From positions 24,270 through 88,269 of the forward strand of contig JAPHSX010000046.1 of NCBI GenBank assembly GCA_026196575.1: 64,000 nucleotides of DNA, written 5' to 3'. Each line of letters opens with the position of its first letter. Within the stretch, counting starts at the first letter, position 1. Position numbers and translations under genes: made by a program. Shown here one piece after another: positions 44,883-56,602 of the stretch. The notes beneath the pieces were generated by a model that saw nothing but the letters and a program-made list of their open reading frames with translations, did no database searches and was not told where the DNA came from. Source of the stretch: Gammaproteobacteria bacterium (GTDB lineage Bacteria > Pseudomonadota > Gammaproteobacteria > Thiohalomonadales > Thiohalomonadaceae).

Positions 44883-47658
44883 CGAAGAGCTCCTCACTCA
44901 GCTCCGACTTGGCGTAACGCACAGGGTGCAGCTGCGCCAGCACCGCCAGACTCTGTTTGGTCCACTCATCGAAGAGTCCCTCGGAGATGCGGGCCACGTT
45001 CGCCTCATGCACCTGTAGCGCGCTCTCCTCGAAGGGGTAGGCCTGCTCTTCGAGCAGCAGCTGATACTGCTCCAGCTCCTCCTCATTAAGGTTGGCGGGC
45101 CGCTCCGACTCCAGCAGAGCCTTGGCAAAACGCCGGTGCAACTCGGCGATGTGGTAGCTGGCGTTGGTGGTCGCCTCCGCCACCTGATAGTCGATGATGC
45201 TGGCGTAACGCGCAAGCGCCTGCTCCATCACCGATTTTTTCTGCCGCAGGCTCTTCTGCAGCGGCTCCACCAGCGTCACCCGATCGAAGGCCTCGAACAA
45301 CGGCCGCGCCAGTACCAGTTGTGCCGAGGCGGCAAGAAAACGGCTGCGTGGAGTACCGACCACGCCACTGCCAGCGTAGGCCTTGACCAGGAAGTTAGCC
45401 CAGCGGTCACGTTGAAAGGTATTACCCTGTGCCTCATGGAGTGTGACCAGCTTCCAGCGCATCTCCATCGCCGGCTCCAGCGGCGCGGGAAAATTATTGA
45501 CATAGGCCCGGTAGGTGCGGATGCGTGACGGGGTATCATCGAGCTTTTCGTACAGCTCGGCGGCCAGCCACAGGATTTCACGCTTTTCCCGCTCCTCGCC
45601 CTTGCGCATATAGAGCGCCTCGAACTCCCGCGCCGCCTCGAGGGTGCGCCCCGCCTGCATATAGGCCACCGCCAGCTTGTCGCTGACATCGGTCATTAAG
45701 GGGCTTTTCGGGTAGGTGCGGCGGAACAGCTGCAGTTGCCCTATTGCCGCCTCCCAGCGCCCGGCGGCCAGCAGTGCCGCCGCCGCATCATAGTCCGAGG
45801 TCACCTGAATTTTTGAGCCCGACGCCAGCTCGCCGACGCGTTTAAAATGGTTGGCGGCGCTCTCCAGGTAACCCTGCGCGCGCGCCTGCTCGGCCTGCTT
45901 GTAGATGGCGGCGGCCAACCATTCGAGGCGCTGATGGTAGAGGGCATCGGCAGGCCGGCTCATCGCCAGTACCTGACGGTAGGCCGTCTCGGCCTCGGCG
46001 TAATGGCCCAACTCAAATTCGCTGTAACCCAACACCGTCCAGGCGGCAAGCAACACTGCATGTTCCGGCAGGGGACGGCGGTTCAGCAACCGATGCACGG
46101 TATCGGCGGCGCGCCGGTACAGGTGCATGCCGTAGAGTTCCTGTGCCGCGTTGGCCAACACCCGCGGGGTGCGGGAATCGTCACGGAAGGTATTGACGAA
46201 GTTGAGACTGCTGCTCACCGCCAGCCAGTGCCAGCGCTCCCGGAACTCACCGGCAGGCAGTGTCTGCTCGTGTCGTTCGTAGGCCACCAGCGCGGCATAA
46301 CCGGCCGTGGCGCTGCCCTCGGCACGGGGATAGTGGTAGGCACTGCGCTCGTAGGTGGAGACCGCCTCGTCGTAGCGTTGGTTGGCAAAGAGGGCCTCGG
46401 CCAGCATGAAATTGAGCTGTGCCGACTCGGATTCCGCGGGAAAAGAGTCCAGATAGCGACGGTACCAGTGGATCGCCGTGTCGTAGTCCTCCGCCTTGCC
46501 ACTGCGCTGCGCCAGGGCGTGGGCATTGGCGGCCAGGGCGTGGTTGATCTCCTTCAGATGGGGCTGCAGGAACTCCTGTGCCTTAACCGGCAAAAAACGC
46601 CAGTGCTCCCCCTGTAACCGGTAACGCTCGACAAACTCCTCACGTGCCTGCTGCAGCTGGCGGACAAAACCACCCAAGCGGTAGCTCTCCAGCACCTTGA
46701 GTTGCAGCACCGGGGCATAGGGGTGGCGGGGGATGCGGGTGACAAAGCCAAGTGCCGCCTCGGCCGCGTCGTTGTAGCGCTCCTGGCTGATATAGCGCTC
46801 CACCAGCACCGCATAGAGCAGGTAGGCATAGGGCTTGAGCGTCTCATCCACAAACATGCGACTCAACATGTCCTCGCTGCCAAGGGCGACTGCCAGGGTC
46901 GTGCCACGCAACACATCGGCCACCATCTCGCGCTCACCGCGCATCAGCGGCAGTTGTTCCAGCGGTTCACCGCGGCTCAGCATGGCCGGGGTCAGCTTGC
47001 GCTTCACCAGATGAAAGAAGTCGTCAAAGGCTAATTGCAACTCCATCTGACGCAGCTCGCCCCACGCCTTCTTGTAGAGGGCCTGTTCATAGAAGGGGTT
47101 GAGTGCCCCCTCCTGCAACACCGCCTCGTAGTGCGCCACCGCCTCGCGGTTGTCGCCCCGGCTGAAGAGGTGTTCGCCACGACGGAATAGCAGCTCCGGA
47201 CGATATGCGCTCTCGGGGAAATGGGTAAGAATGTCACCCATCACCTTGAACTGCCTTCCCGCCTCCCCCTGCTGGGCGAAGGCGCGTGCCAGGTTGTAGA
47301 GTACCTGTTCGTTGTCAGGGTGGTCGGGAGCGGCGTCAAGTACCTCAAGGTAACGGGCAATACTGCCGCTGTAGTCATCACCGGCCGCCGCCATCGTCCC
47401 CTCCACCTCCAGGTCGGCGACGCGCTTGGTAGCCTCACGCTGTAGCGCCGGGTCGTGGTGGTGCAACAACACCTCGCGATAGGCCTGTAGCAGCTGCGCG
47501 GCATCACTGTTGAGGGGCATGCTGTCACCGACATAGACATGACGATCACGCAGCTCATCCAGATGCACCGCTTCACCCGAAGGCGTCGATTGCAGGGTGA
47601 CGCAACCGCCAAGCGCAACGGCCAACAACGCAGGGAGCAGGCGGCAAAAGTGGGGCAT
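44869..47658 (-). CDS. large TPR-repeat lipoprotein
   Basis: The 929-residue protein starts with a lipoprotein signal, lipobox ALGGC, followed by a solenoid of many TPR-like helical pairs. Examples are GSIARYLEVLDAAPDHPDNE, EAVSTYERSAYHYPRAEGS and YAEAETAYRQVLAMSRP. This resembles large TPR proteins of the Myxococcus gliding and spore-coat machines (GltD/AgmU type) in size and layout, though I cannot confirm homology by eye. It is coupled to the upstream gene by TGATG overlap. Confidence 0.8.
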   Translation of the reverse strand: MPHFCRLLPALLAVALGGCVTLQSTPSGEAVHLDELRDRHVYVGDSMPLNSDAAQLLQAYREVLLHHHDPALQREATKRVADLEVEGTMAAAGDDYSGSIARYLEVLDAAPDHPDNEQVLYNLARAFAQQGEAGRQFKVMGDILTHFPESAYRPELLFRRGEHLFSRGDNREAVAHYEAVLQEGALNPFYEQALYKKAWGELRQMELQLAFDDFFHLVKRKLTPAMLSRGEPLEQLPLMRGEREMVADVLRGTTLAVALGSEDMLSRMFVDETLKPYAYLLYAVLVERYISQERYNDAAEAALGFVTRIPRHPYAPVLQLKVLESYRLGGFVRQLQQAREEFVERYRLQGEHWRFLPVKAQEFLQPHLKEINHALAANAHALAQRSGKAEDYDTAIHWYRRYLDSFPAESESAQLNFMLAEALFANQRYDEAVSTYERSAYHYPRAEGSATAGYAALVAYERHEQTLPAGEFRERWHWLAVSSSLNFVNTFRDDSRTPRVLANAAQELYGMHLYRRAADTVHRLLNRRPLPEHAVLLAAWTVLGYSEFELGHYAEAETAYRQVLAMSRPADALYHQRLEWLAAAIYKQAEQARAQGYLESAANHFKRVGELASGSKIQVTSDYDAAAALLAAGRWEAAIGQLQLFRRTYPKSPLMTDVSDKLAVAYMQAGRTLEAAREFEALYMRKGEEREKREILWLAAELYEKLDDTPSRIRTYRAYVNNFPAPLEPAMEMRWKLVTLHEAQGNTFQRDRWANFLVKAYAGSGVVGTPRSRFLAASAQLVLARPLFEAFDRVTLVEPLQKSLRQKKSVMEQALARYASIIDYQVAEATTNASYHIAELHRRFAKALLESERPANLNEEELEQYQLLLEEQAYPFEESALQVHEANVARISEGLFDEWTKQSLAVLAQLHPVRYAKSELSEELFDGRD

Positions 47659-49133
47659 CAGTCGCGTTCCTGACGGCGCAGGGCCAGGTCGTGATTACGG
47701 GCAATGGCGAGTCGTGCCCGCTCCATGTAGGCAGTGAGGCGCTCATCACGGGCCTGCAGCGCGGCAAGACGGCTACGGCGGTACCACTCCGCGACCGTAG
47801 CGATCTCCCCATCAAGCGTGGCCAGATCGGCGTTAATCCGTGCCGCCGGATCGGTGGCGGGATGGGGCGAGCGTGAACTGGTCTGCAGCGTGTTGCGGAT
47901 GAAGGCCTCGGTACGTTGCGCCACCAGGGCATCCACACCGGTACCGGTGAGCGCATCCGGCTCGGCGTAGACTGCGCGCAGCAGTGGCCACAGCCGCTCG
48001 AAAAAGGCACCCTCATCCAACCCGGTCAGCCCGCTCTCCCCTTCGGCGCTACGCCACTGTTGGCGTAACGCCAGCAGGTGTGCCAGCGCCACCCCGGCAA
48101 CGGAGTGGCGGGCCAGTGGATCCGGTTCATCCGTCAGCACCGCAGCGATAACCTCTGGTGTATAGGGCCGGACGTGGCGCTGGCGCTGCGTGGCCACCGT
48201 CTGACGCCCCTGCTCGAACCGCACCAGCAGACGTTGATAGTGTTCGATTACCCGCTGGCTCGGCCCCTTGCTGGCAATGGCGGCGGCAATGGCCAGCTCC
48301 GCCTCCTCGGCCAGGCTGTCTTCACGCCCCTCCGCCAGCAGCTCCAACCACGGCACCATGGCATACTCCGCACCGCGCAGCGCCAGCTCGGTCCAACCCA
48401 GCGCCAACAACGCATCCCGGCTGTAGGGGCCACTCAGGCGCACCCGCTGCAGGAAATTCCGTGCCTCCCAATGCTCTTGGCGTTGTAACAAGTGGTACCC
48501 CAGCAACAGGTTGGCCCGATCACGCAACGCCGACACGGCGGGAGTCGCCTCGGTATGTCCGGCGATCTCCTGCAGCAGAATCAGCCCGTGTTCAACCCGC
48601 CCGCCACGCAGTAACAGCACGGCATAATTGAGCCGCGCCAGCAGGACGGCGCCCTCCCCACCCTGTACCTGGCCATAGCGCCGCAGCGCCTCATCGACAG
48701 CGCCACGCTCCAGTGCCGAGAGTGCCAACATCTGCTGATGCTCATGCTCCAGCGTTGTATCGAGCTGGCCACCGATAGCCGACAATTGTAGCGTCGCCGC
48801 CGCCCACTCACCGCGCTGGCGGTATTGGCGCGCCAGTAGCAGGCGACCCATATCACCCAGCTGCCGGACAGAGGGGCCGCCCTGGAGTTCATCCAGCGGC
48901 CGCTCGGCCGCCTGTAGCATTCCCATCTCGCAATAGAGTTGCGCCAGCAGCAGCTGCAACCCAGCCAGCCCCTCTGGGGAGATCTCGCCGGGTTGGGCCA
49001 GTCGCTGTTGCAGGGTGTGGTAGAGGGTAAGCTGAGGGGAGAGTGACGTGTGCGGCACCGCAGCCGTCGCCACCGCCGCATGCAGGGCGGTCATAAGCGT
49101 AACACTGAGTATAAATGGCAAATGTAACCGCAT
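47658..49133 (-). CDS. exported TPR-like repeat protein
   Basis: The 491-residue protein has a signal peptide (LPFILSVTLMTALHAAVATAA) and then mostly alpha-helical repeats such as QLYCEMGMLQAAERPLDELQ and LLGYHLLQRQEHWEARNFLQ. The C-terminus is basic and coiled-coil-like (RLTAYMERARLAIARNHDLALRRQERD). It opens the minus-strand cluster of TPR proteins and motor genes. ATG 49133 is chosen because GAGG lies seven bases upstream; in-frame ATGs at 49154 and 49163 are weaker. No functional name can be given. Confidence 0.78.
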   Translation of the reverse strand: MRLHLPFILSVTLMTALHAAVATAAVPHTSLSPQLTLYHTLQQRLAQPGEISPEGLAGLQLLLAQLYCEMGMLQAAERPLDELQGGPSVRQLGDMGRLLLARQYRQRGEWAAATLQLSAIGGQLDTTLEHEHQQMLALSALERGAVDEALRRYGQVQGGEGAVLLARLNYAVLLLRGGRVEHGLILLQEIAGHTEATPAVSALRDRANLLLGYHLLQRQEHWEARNFLQRVRLSGPYSRDALLALGWTELALRGAEYAMVPWLELLAEGREDSLAEEAELAIAAAIASKGPSQRVIEHYQRLLVRFEQGRQTVATQRQRHVRPYTPEVIAAVLTDEPDPLARHSVAGVALAHLLALRQQWRSAEGESGLTGLDEGAFFERLWPLLRAVYAEPDALTGTGVDALVAQRTEAFIRNTLQTSSRSPHPATDPAARINADLATLDGEIATVAEWYRRSRLAALQARDERLTAYMERARLAIARNHDLALRRQERD

Positions 49134-49452
49134 CCCTCCCCCTCGTGTCACCATGCCGGCCACGCCTTCAACACACTAAACCGACAGGTAACATAGTATT
49201 TATTGCTTTTTATTCAGTCAGATAGTCGTGTCCACCGGGATCCACGTGCTTCCGCTGATATTATTGTTTTAGCGCCTTCGGCGAAGGCGCTATAGTCCTA
49301 CAAATCATCCAGCCTGTGCAAATTTTCCGCAGCACAAAACATATGATGCACACTGCCCTGGTAGCGGAATCCATGGGTCACGGTACTAGGCAAACTGGGA
49401 GCCATTCGCTACAGTAGCCACAGCGCCATCACCAATCCCACCACGCCGCCTG
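49134..49452. promoter_or_regulatory. divergent intergenic region with a perfect palindrome
   Basis: The gap lies between the TPR cluster (minus) and nth (plus) and must hold both promoters. It contains a palindrome at 49271-49291, AGCGCCTTCG-G-CGAAGGCGCT, ten bases per arm. It has no T-run on either side, so it is not a terminator. I see no convincing gene here and no unambiguous promoter hexamers. Confidence 0.6.
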
Positions 49453-50088
49453 ATGAATAGAGAGAGACGCCAGCAGATCTTCAGCCGTCTGCGCGCCGAG
49501 AACCCCCACCCCACTACCGAGTTGCACTACACCACACCGTTTGAGTTGCTGGTGGCGGTGATCCTCTCGGCGCAGGCGACCGACAAGGGGGTCAACAAGG
49601 CGACGGCCAGGCTCTTTGCCGTGGCCAACACACCGGAAAAAATAGTGGCGCTGGGCGAGGCGGGGTTGAAGGAGCAGATCAAGACTATCGGCCTTTACCA
49701 CACCAAGGCGGCCAACATCATCAAGAGCTGCCACCTGCTTATCGAACGGCACGGCGGCGAGGTGCCGGCAGAGCGCGAGGCGCTGGAGGCGCTGCCCGGG
49801 GTCGGACGCAAGACCGCCAATGTGGTGCTCAACACCGCCTTCGGCCAGCCCACGGTGGCGGTCGATACCCACATCTTCCGTGTCGCCAACCGCACCCGTA
49901 TCGCCCCCGGCAAGACGGTGCTGGAGGTGGAGAAGAAGCTGCTCAGATTCATCCCCGCCGAATTTCTGCAGGATGCCCATCACTGGCTCATCCTGCACGG
50001 GCGCTACGTCTGTGTGGCACGCAAGCCGCGCTGCGGCGCCTGTATTATTGAGGATCTCTGTGAATATAAATCGAAGGCGATAGAGTGA
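49453..50088 (+). CDS. nth: endonuclease III
   Basis: Nth is a DNA glycosylase/AP lyase that removes oxidised pyrimidines. The 211-residue length is standard. The helix-hairpin-helix with catalytic lysine reads LPGVGRKTANVVLN, and the catalytic aspartate is in VAVDTHIFRVANR. The 4Fe-4S loop is complete as CX6CX2CX5C (C-VARKPR-C-GA-C-IIEDL-C). The stop overlaps the next gene (ATGA). Confidence 0.97.
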   Translation: MNRERRQQIFSRLRAENPHPTTELHYTTPFELLVAVILSAQATDKGVNKATARLFAVANTPEKIVALGEAGLKEQIKTIGLYHTKAANIIKSCHLLIERHGGEVPAEREALEALPGVGRKTANVVLNTAFGQPTVAVDTHIFRVANRTRIAPGKTVLEVEKKLLRFIPAEFLQDAHHWLILHGRYVCVARKPRCGACIIEDLCEYKSKAIE

Positions 50089-50522
50089 TGTTTTTCGGAC
50101 AAAATCGCGATCAGTTGCGCCGCTTCTACCTGCAGGCCTGGCGCAAGCACCTTGAGGGGCAGCCCATCGAGCCGCTGGAGGGGATGATTATTGATGTCAT
50201 CACCCTGCACCCGGAGTACCACACCCTGCTGGTGGATGAAGAGCGCGCCCTGAGCCACGACTACAGCCCGGAGCAGAACCAGACCAATCCCTTTCTGCAT
50301 ATGGGGATGCACATCGCGATTCGCGAACAGCTCTCCACCCGGCGCCCCGCCGGCATCAACGACGCCTATGAGGCGCTGCTGAAACAGCTGGGTGGACGCC
50401 ATCAGGCAGAACACCGCATGATGGAGTGTCTGGGCGAGGCGATGTGGCAGGCGCAGCGCAACAACACCGTCCCCGACGAGGTCGCCTACCTGGCCTGCCT
50501 GCAGAAGCTGCCCCGGCGTTAG
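50085..50522 (+). CDS. DUF1841 family protein
   Basis: The 145-residue protein begins MFFGQNRDQLRRFYLQAW and contains the histidine-rich block NPFLHMGMHIAIREQL, the usual marks of DUF1841. The family is widespread beside nth in beta- and gammaproteobacteria. Its function is unknown. Histidines in HMGMH and EYHTLL could bind a metal. It overlaps nth by four bases and converges with relA, overlapping its end by four bases. Confidence 0.85.
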   Translation: MMFFGQNRDQLRRFYLQAWRKHLEGQPIEPLEGMIIDVITLHPEYHTLLVDEERALSHDYSPEQNQTNPFLHMGMHIAIREQLSTRRPAGINDAYEALLKQLGGRHQAEHRMMECLGEAMWQAQRNNTVPDEVAYLACLQKLPRR

Positions 50523-52735
50523 ATCTTTCGCCGTACCTCCACCACGTTGGGCAGTTGGTTAATGCGGCCCAGCACCCGGCTTAACTGATCAATATCGGTG
50601 ATCTCCAGGGTCAGATCGAGGCGCGCGGTGTGGCTCTTTTTGTCGCTCAGGGTGTTGCTGCTGAGGACATTGATCTTGTCGTTCGCCAGCACGGTGTAGA
50701 CATCGATCAGCAATCCCTGGCGATCGATCGCCTCGATCTCGATATCCACCGGATAGGTGGCGTGGCGGCCAAAGCCGCCCCACTCCACCTCAATCAGGCG
50801 GGTGCGCTTGCCCTCCGGCAGGTTGAGAATATTCTTGCAGTCGCTGCGGTGGATGGTGACGCCCCGCCCCTGGGTGATGAAGCCGATAATGGGATCGCCC
50901 AGCGCCGGCCGGCAGCAGCGTGCCATGTTGGTCAGCAGGTTGCCGACACCACTGATCTGAATCTCGCTACCATCACTGACACGCCGCTTGCGCTCGGGCG
51001 GCACTGCCGCCGTTGCTCCCTCCTTCTCCTTTTTCGGTTTTTCCACCAGCCGCTGCACCGCCCCGGCGATCTGCGCCGGGTTGATGTCGCCGCGGCCCAT
51101 GGCAATCAGCATCTCGTTAACGCTGCCAGAGTGGAGGTGATCGCTCAGCTGTTCGAAGGCGAGGTCGCGCACCCCGAGCCGATTGAGTTCGCGCTCCAGC
51201 AGGGTGCGCCCGTCGGCCATGTTCTGCTCGTGGTCCTGCTGCTTGAACCAGCTACGCGCCTTGGCGCGGGCACGCGAGGTCCTGAGGTAGCCGAGTTGCG
51301 GATTGAGCCAGTCGCGGCTGGGGCCACCCTGCCGGGTGGTGAGGATCTCCACCTGCTCGCCGGAGGCAAGCTCGTAGGTGAGCGGTACGATGCGCCCGTT
51401 GACCTTGGCGCCACGGCAGCGGTTACCCACCTCGGTATGCACGTAGTAGGCGAAGTCGAGCGGGGTCGCCCCCTGCGGCAGGTCAAACACCTCGCCGCCG
51501 GGGGTGACGACGTAGACCCGGTCCTGAAACACCTCGGACTTGAAGCGGTCGATAAAGTCACCGGCATCGGCCTCCTCCTCCCGCCAGTCGAGCAGCTGGC
51601 GCAGCCAGGCGATCTTCTGCTCGAAGCCCTTGTCGGAGCGCCCCCCCTCCTTGTAGCGCCAGTGGGCGGCCACCCCGAGTTCAGCATGCCGGTCCATCTC
51701 GTAGGTGCGAATTTGCACCTCCAGCGCCTTGCCGTTGGGGCCAATCACCGCGGTGTGGATCGACTGGTAGTTGTTCTCCTTCGGGGTGGCAATGTAGTCG
51801 TCGAACTCCTTGGGGATATGCGGCCACAGACTGTGTACCGTGCCCAGCACGTGGTAACAGTCGGCGACACTGTCGACCAGCACCCGCACCGCCCGCACAT
51901 CGTAAAGATCGTGAAAATTGAGCCCCTTGCGCTTCATCTTTTTCCAGATGCTGTAGAGGTGTTTGGCCCGCCCGGTGACCTCCGCCTTCACCCCGACGAT
52001 GCCGAGCTGCTTTTGCAGGGTGTCGATCACCTGCGTGATGTAGCGCTGGCGGTCGACACGACGCTCATCAAGAAATTTGGCGATCTGCTTGTAGGTGACG
52101 GGATCAAGGTAGCGAAAGCTGAGATCCTCCAGCTCCCACTTGACCTGCCAGATGCCGAGACGATTGGCGAGCGGCGCGTAGATATCCATGGTCTCGCGGG
52201 CGATGCGTCGCTGCTGCTCCTCGTTGAGGAATTTGAGGGTGCGCATGTTGTGCAGCCGGTCGGCGAGTTTGATCATCACCACCCGCACATCCTCGGCCAT
52301 CGCCAGCAGCAGCTTGCGCAGGCTCTCCGCCTTGATGCTCTCCTTGCCTCCGCCCCCCAGGTGATAGTCGCCGATGGAGCTCATCTTGGTGACACCGTCG
52401 ACCAGACGCGCCACTGCGGGGCCGCACTGCTCGGCGATCTGCTCCAGGGTGACGTCGCTATCCTCCACCACATCGTGCAGCATCGCCGCGGCGATGCTCT
52501 CATGATCGAGGCGCAGCCCGGTGACGATATCGGCCACCGCCATGGCATGGTTGAGATAGGGCTCACCGGAGGCGCGTCGCTGGCTCAGATGGGCCTGGTC
52601 GGCGATCTCGATGGCGGCGCGGATGACCGCCATCTCCTCCTCTTTGCGCCCCTCGGCAATCGAGGCGAGCCAGACGGACTTGATGTCATCACTCTCGTCA
52701 CCGGGTGATGGCAGATGGGATTCCACGTAGACCAT
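50519..52735 (-). CDS. relA: RelA-type (p)ppGpp synthetase with intact HD motif
   Basis: The 738-residue long RSH protein makes (p)ppGpp when amino acids run out. Its N-terminal HD domain keeps the hydrolase residues lost in E. coli RelA: His63 (YLNHAMAV), HDVVED at 87-92, and DRLHNMRTL. The synthetase domain has YDVRAVRVL and EFDDYIATPKENNYQSIHT; EFDD is the RelA-type acidic motif, not the RxKD of bifunctional enzymes. TGS (RVYVVTPGGEVFDLPQG, near 410), a zinc-finger/helical region and a C-terminal ACT domain follow. It may both make and degrade (p)ppGpp. It converges with the DUF1841 gene and follows the YgiQ-like gene. Confidence 0.93.
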   Translation of the reverse strand: MVYVESHLPSPGDESDDIKSVWLASIAEGRKEEEMAVIRAAIEIADQAHLSQRRASGEPYLNHAMAVADIVTGLRLDHESIAAAMLHDVVEDSDVTLEQIAEQCGPAVARLVDGVTKMSSIGDYHLGGGGKESIKAESLRKLLLAMAEDVRVVMIKLADRLHNMRTLKFLNEEQQRRIARETMDIYAPLANRLGIWQVKWELEDLSFRYLDPVTYKQIAKFLDERRVDRQRYITQVIDTLQKQLGIVGVKAEVTGRAKHLYSIWKKMKRKGLNFHDLYDVRAVRVLVDSVADCYHVLGTVHSLWPHIPKEFDDYIATPKENNYQSIHTAVIGPNGKALEVQIRTYEMDRHAELGVAAHWRYKEGGRSDKGFEQKIAWLRQLLDWREEEADAGDFIDRFKSEVFQDRVYVVTPGGEVFDLPQGATPLDFAYYVHTEVGNRCRGAKVNGRIVPLTYELASGEQVEILTTRQGGPSRDWLNPQLGYLRTSRARAKARSWFKQQDHEQNMADGRTLLERELNRLGVRDLAFEQLSDHLHSGSVNEMLIAMGRGDINPAQIAGAVQRLVEKPKKEKEGATAAVPPERKRRVSDGSEIQISGVGNLLTNMARCCRPALGDPIIGFITQGRGVTIHRSDCKNILNLPEGKRTRLIEVEWGGFGRHATYPVDIEIEAIDRQGLLIDVYTVLANDKINVLSSNTLSDKKSHTARLDLTLEITDIDQLSRVLGRINQLPNVVEVRRKI

Positions 52736-52777
52736 GATCTGTTACGACTCCGTTTATCGTGCTGGCGGTGCAGGCCA

Positions 52778-54928
<2,151 letters not shown>

Positions 54929-55059
54929 TGTGATCCGGGCCCTCGGGCCTCTCTCGGCGGCCACACGGAGCGTTTTACTCCGGGCGACAAAATAGCGTAT
55001 ATTTCAAACAGTTGATTATTATACTTCATATAGTTCAAGAAGAACCAAGGAGCCGGACC

Positions 55060-55350
55060 ATGCGATCTCTTTCCCTGACCAGCGCGCTACTGCTGTTCAC
55101 CCTCGGCGGCAGCGCGCCCCTCTTCGCCGAGGTGCTGGAGATGCAACAAACAGGCCCCACCACCCCGGTACCCGCCGGTATGGCGATCCCGGTGCGTGGC
55201 ATGCACATGCAACAGGTGGAGCAGATGTACGGCAAACCGAAATCGATTGAGGCGCCAGTGGGCAAGCCGCCAATCACCCGCTGGGACTATGCGGACTACA
55301 CCGTCTATTTTGAGTACTCCTACGTGATCCAGAGCGTGGTCAAACGCTAA
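55060..55350 (+). CDS. small exported protein of unknown function
   Basis: The 96-residue protein has a Sec signal (LTSALLLFTLGGSAPLFAEV). Its mature domain of about 73 residues contains GMHMQQVEQMYGKPKSIEAPVG and WDYADYTVYFEY. The MEQVxxxyGxP pattern followed by a W-x-Y beta strand resembles the SmpA/OmlA (BamE-like) fold, so a small envelope protein is likely. An AAGGAG ribosome site precedes the ATG. A terminator follows it, so it forms its own unit. No partner can be inferred. Confidence 0.75.
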   Translation: MRSLSLTSALLLFTLGGSAPLFAEVLEMQQTGPTTPVPAGMAIPVRGMHMQQVEQMYGKPKSIEAPVGKPPITRWDYADYTVYFEYSYVIQSVVKR

Positions 55351-55378
55351 CCACGCCGGCCCATTCAGCTGAAATCGA

Positions 55379-55404
55379 GGGGGCGTCTGACGTCCCCTTT
55401 TTTT
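55379..55404 (+). terminator. terminator after the small exported gene
   Basis: GGGGGCG pairs with CGTCCCC (one G-U pair) around a five-base loop and is followed by seven T residues, a good Rho-independent terminator. The ATG of the agmatinase-family gene comes only 13 bases later. Confidence 0.85.
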
Positions 55405-55416
55405 GGAGTCAACACC

Positions 55417-56508
55417 ATGCCCCACTACCACACCCTGCAACAGAGCAACGCCGCGCTGGCGCTTGGTAACCACCCCGCCATCGACGCCGGTTTTCTCGGC
55501 TCCCGCCTCGACCCCGCCGAGGCAACACTACTGCTCATCCCCGTTCCGTGGGAGGCCACCACCTCCTACGGCGGCGGCACCAGCCAGGCCCCGGCGGCGA
55601 TCATCGCCGCCAGCCACCAGCTGGATCTGGAAGACCGGGTCTTCCAGCAGCCCTATCGCGCCGGTATCGCCTTTGTACCGCCGAGAGCAGAGGGCGAAGC
55701 CATCCACGAACTCAACCGCACCGCCCGCGCGGCGGCGCTGCGCGCCATTGACGCCCTGGAACACGGCGCCGGGGCCGCGGCGGATACCGCCACCGTCAAC
55801 GCCGCCAGCGAGCAGCTCAACCGTTACGTCTATGAACAGGCGCGGGCGATTCGCGGTGAGGGCAAGCTGGCCGCCGTGGTCGGCGGTGACCACTCCTCGC
55901 CGCAGGGGCTGATCCAGGCCCTCGCCGAAGAGGGGGAGTTCGGCCTCCTCCACTTCGATGCCCACCACGACCTGCGCGTCGTCTTCGAGGGGTTTAACCA
56001 CTCCCACGCCTCCATTTTCTATAACGTGCTGGAGCACTATCCCACCGTCACCAAACTGGTGCAGGTGGCGATCCGCGACTACTCCCGTGACGAGGCCCGC
56101 TACGCCGCCGACCAGGGGGAGCGGGTCGCCGTCTTCTACGGGCGGGACCTCTTCCGCCGCAAGGCCGAGGGAGAGAGCTTCAAGGCGATCACCCATGCGG
56201 TGATCGCCCAGCTACCGCAGCGCGTCTACATTTCCTTCGACATCGACGCCCTCGACCCGCCCTACTGCCCCGGCACCGGCACCCCAGTGCCGGGCGGCCT
56301 CAGCTTTGATGAGGCCTGCTTCATGCTCGAAGAGCTCGCCCTCAGCGGCCGGGAGATCATCGGCTTTGACCTCTGCGAGGTGGCGCCGGGCAAGAGCGAG
56401 TGGGATGCCAACGTCGGGGCGCGGATACTCTACAAGCTATGCGGGGCGCTGCTCTACAGTCAGGGGGCGATCGGACGCACACCACAGGGCGAAGAGGCAA
56501 CCTGCTGA
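55417..56508 (+). CDS. agmatinase/arginase-family ureohydrolase
   Basis: The 363-residue enzyme has the two-manganese site of ureohydrolases: [20 protein letters not shown] and [22 protein letters not shown]. It should cleave a guanidino compound to urea plus an amine. Agmatinase (agmatine to putrescine) is the common annotation for such proteins, but arginase or guanidinobutyrase cannot be excluded. The N-terminal 60 residues are longer than in E. coli SpeB. There is no other polyamine gene nearby. The terminator just upstream suggests a distinct promoter or read-through. Confidence 0.9.
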   Translation: MPHYHTLQQSNAALALGNHPAIDAGFLGSRLDPAEATLLLIPVPWEATTSYGGGTSQAPAAIIAASHQLDLEDRVFQQPYRAGIAFVPPRAEGEAIHELNRTARAAALRAIDALEHGAGAAADTATVNAASEQLNRYVYEQARAIRGEGKLAAVVGGDHSSPQGLIQALAEEGEFGLLHFDAHHDLRVVFEGFNHSHASIFYNVLEHYPTVTKLVQVAIRDYSRDEARYAADQGERVAVFYGRDLFRRKAEGESFKAITHAVIAQLPQRVYISFDIDALDPPYCPGTGTPVPGGLSFDEACFMLEELALSGREIIGFDLCEVAPGKSEWDANVGARILYKLCGALLYSQGAIGRTPQGEEATC

Positions 56509-56602
56509 ACACCTTGATGAGAGACAGAGAGATTCGCCCCGCGCAGGACAAATAGATCGCAACGAGATCGCCCGTCAGGGCCGAGTCTGTCAAACTATCG
56601 CC

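Noticed and set aside
50630-52708. 692-codon open frame antisense to relA
   Set aside because: High-GC shadow frame; RelA on the other strand has every expected motif and this frame has none.
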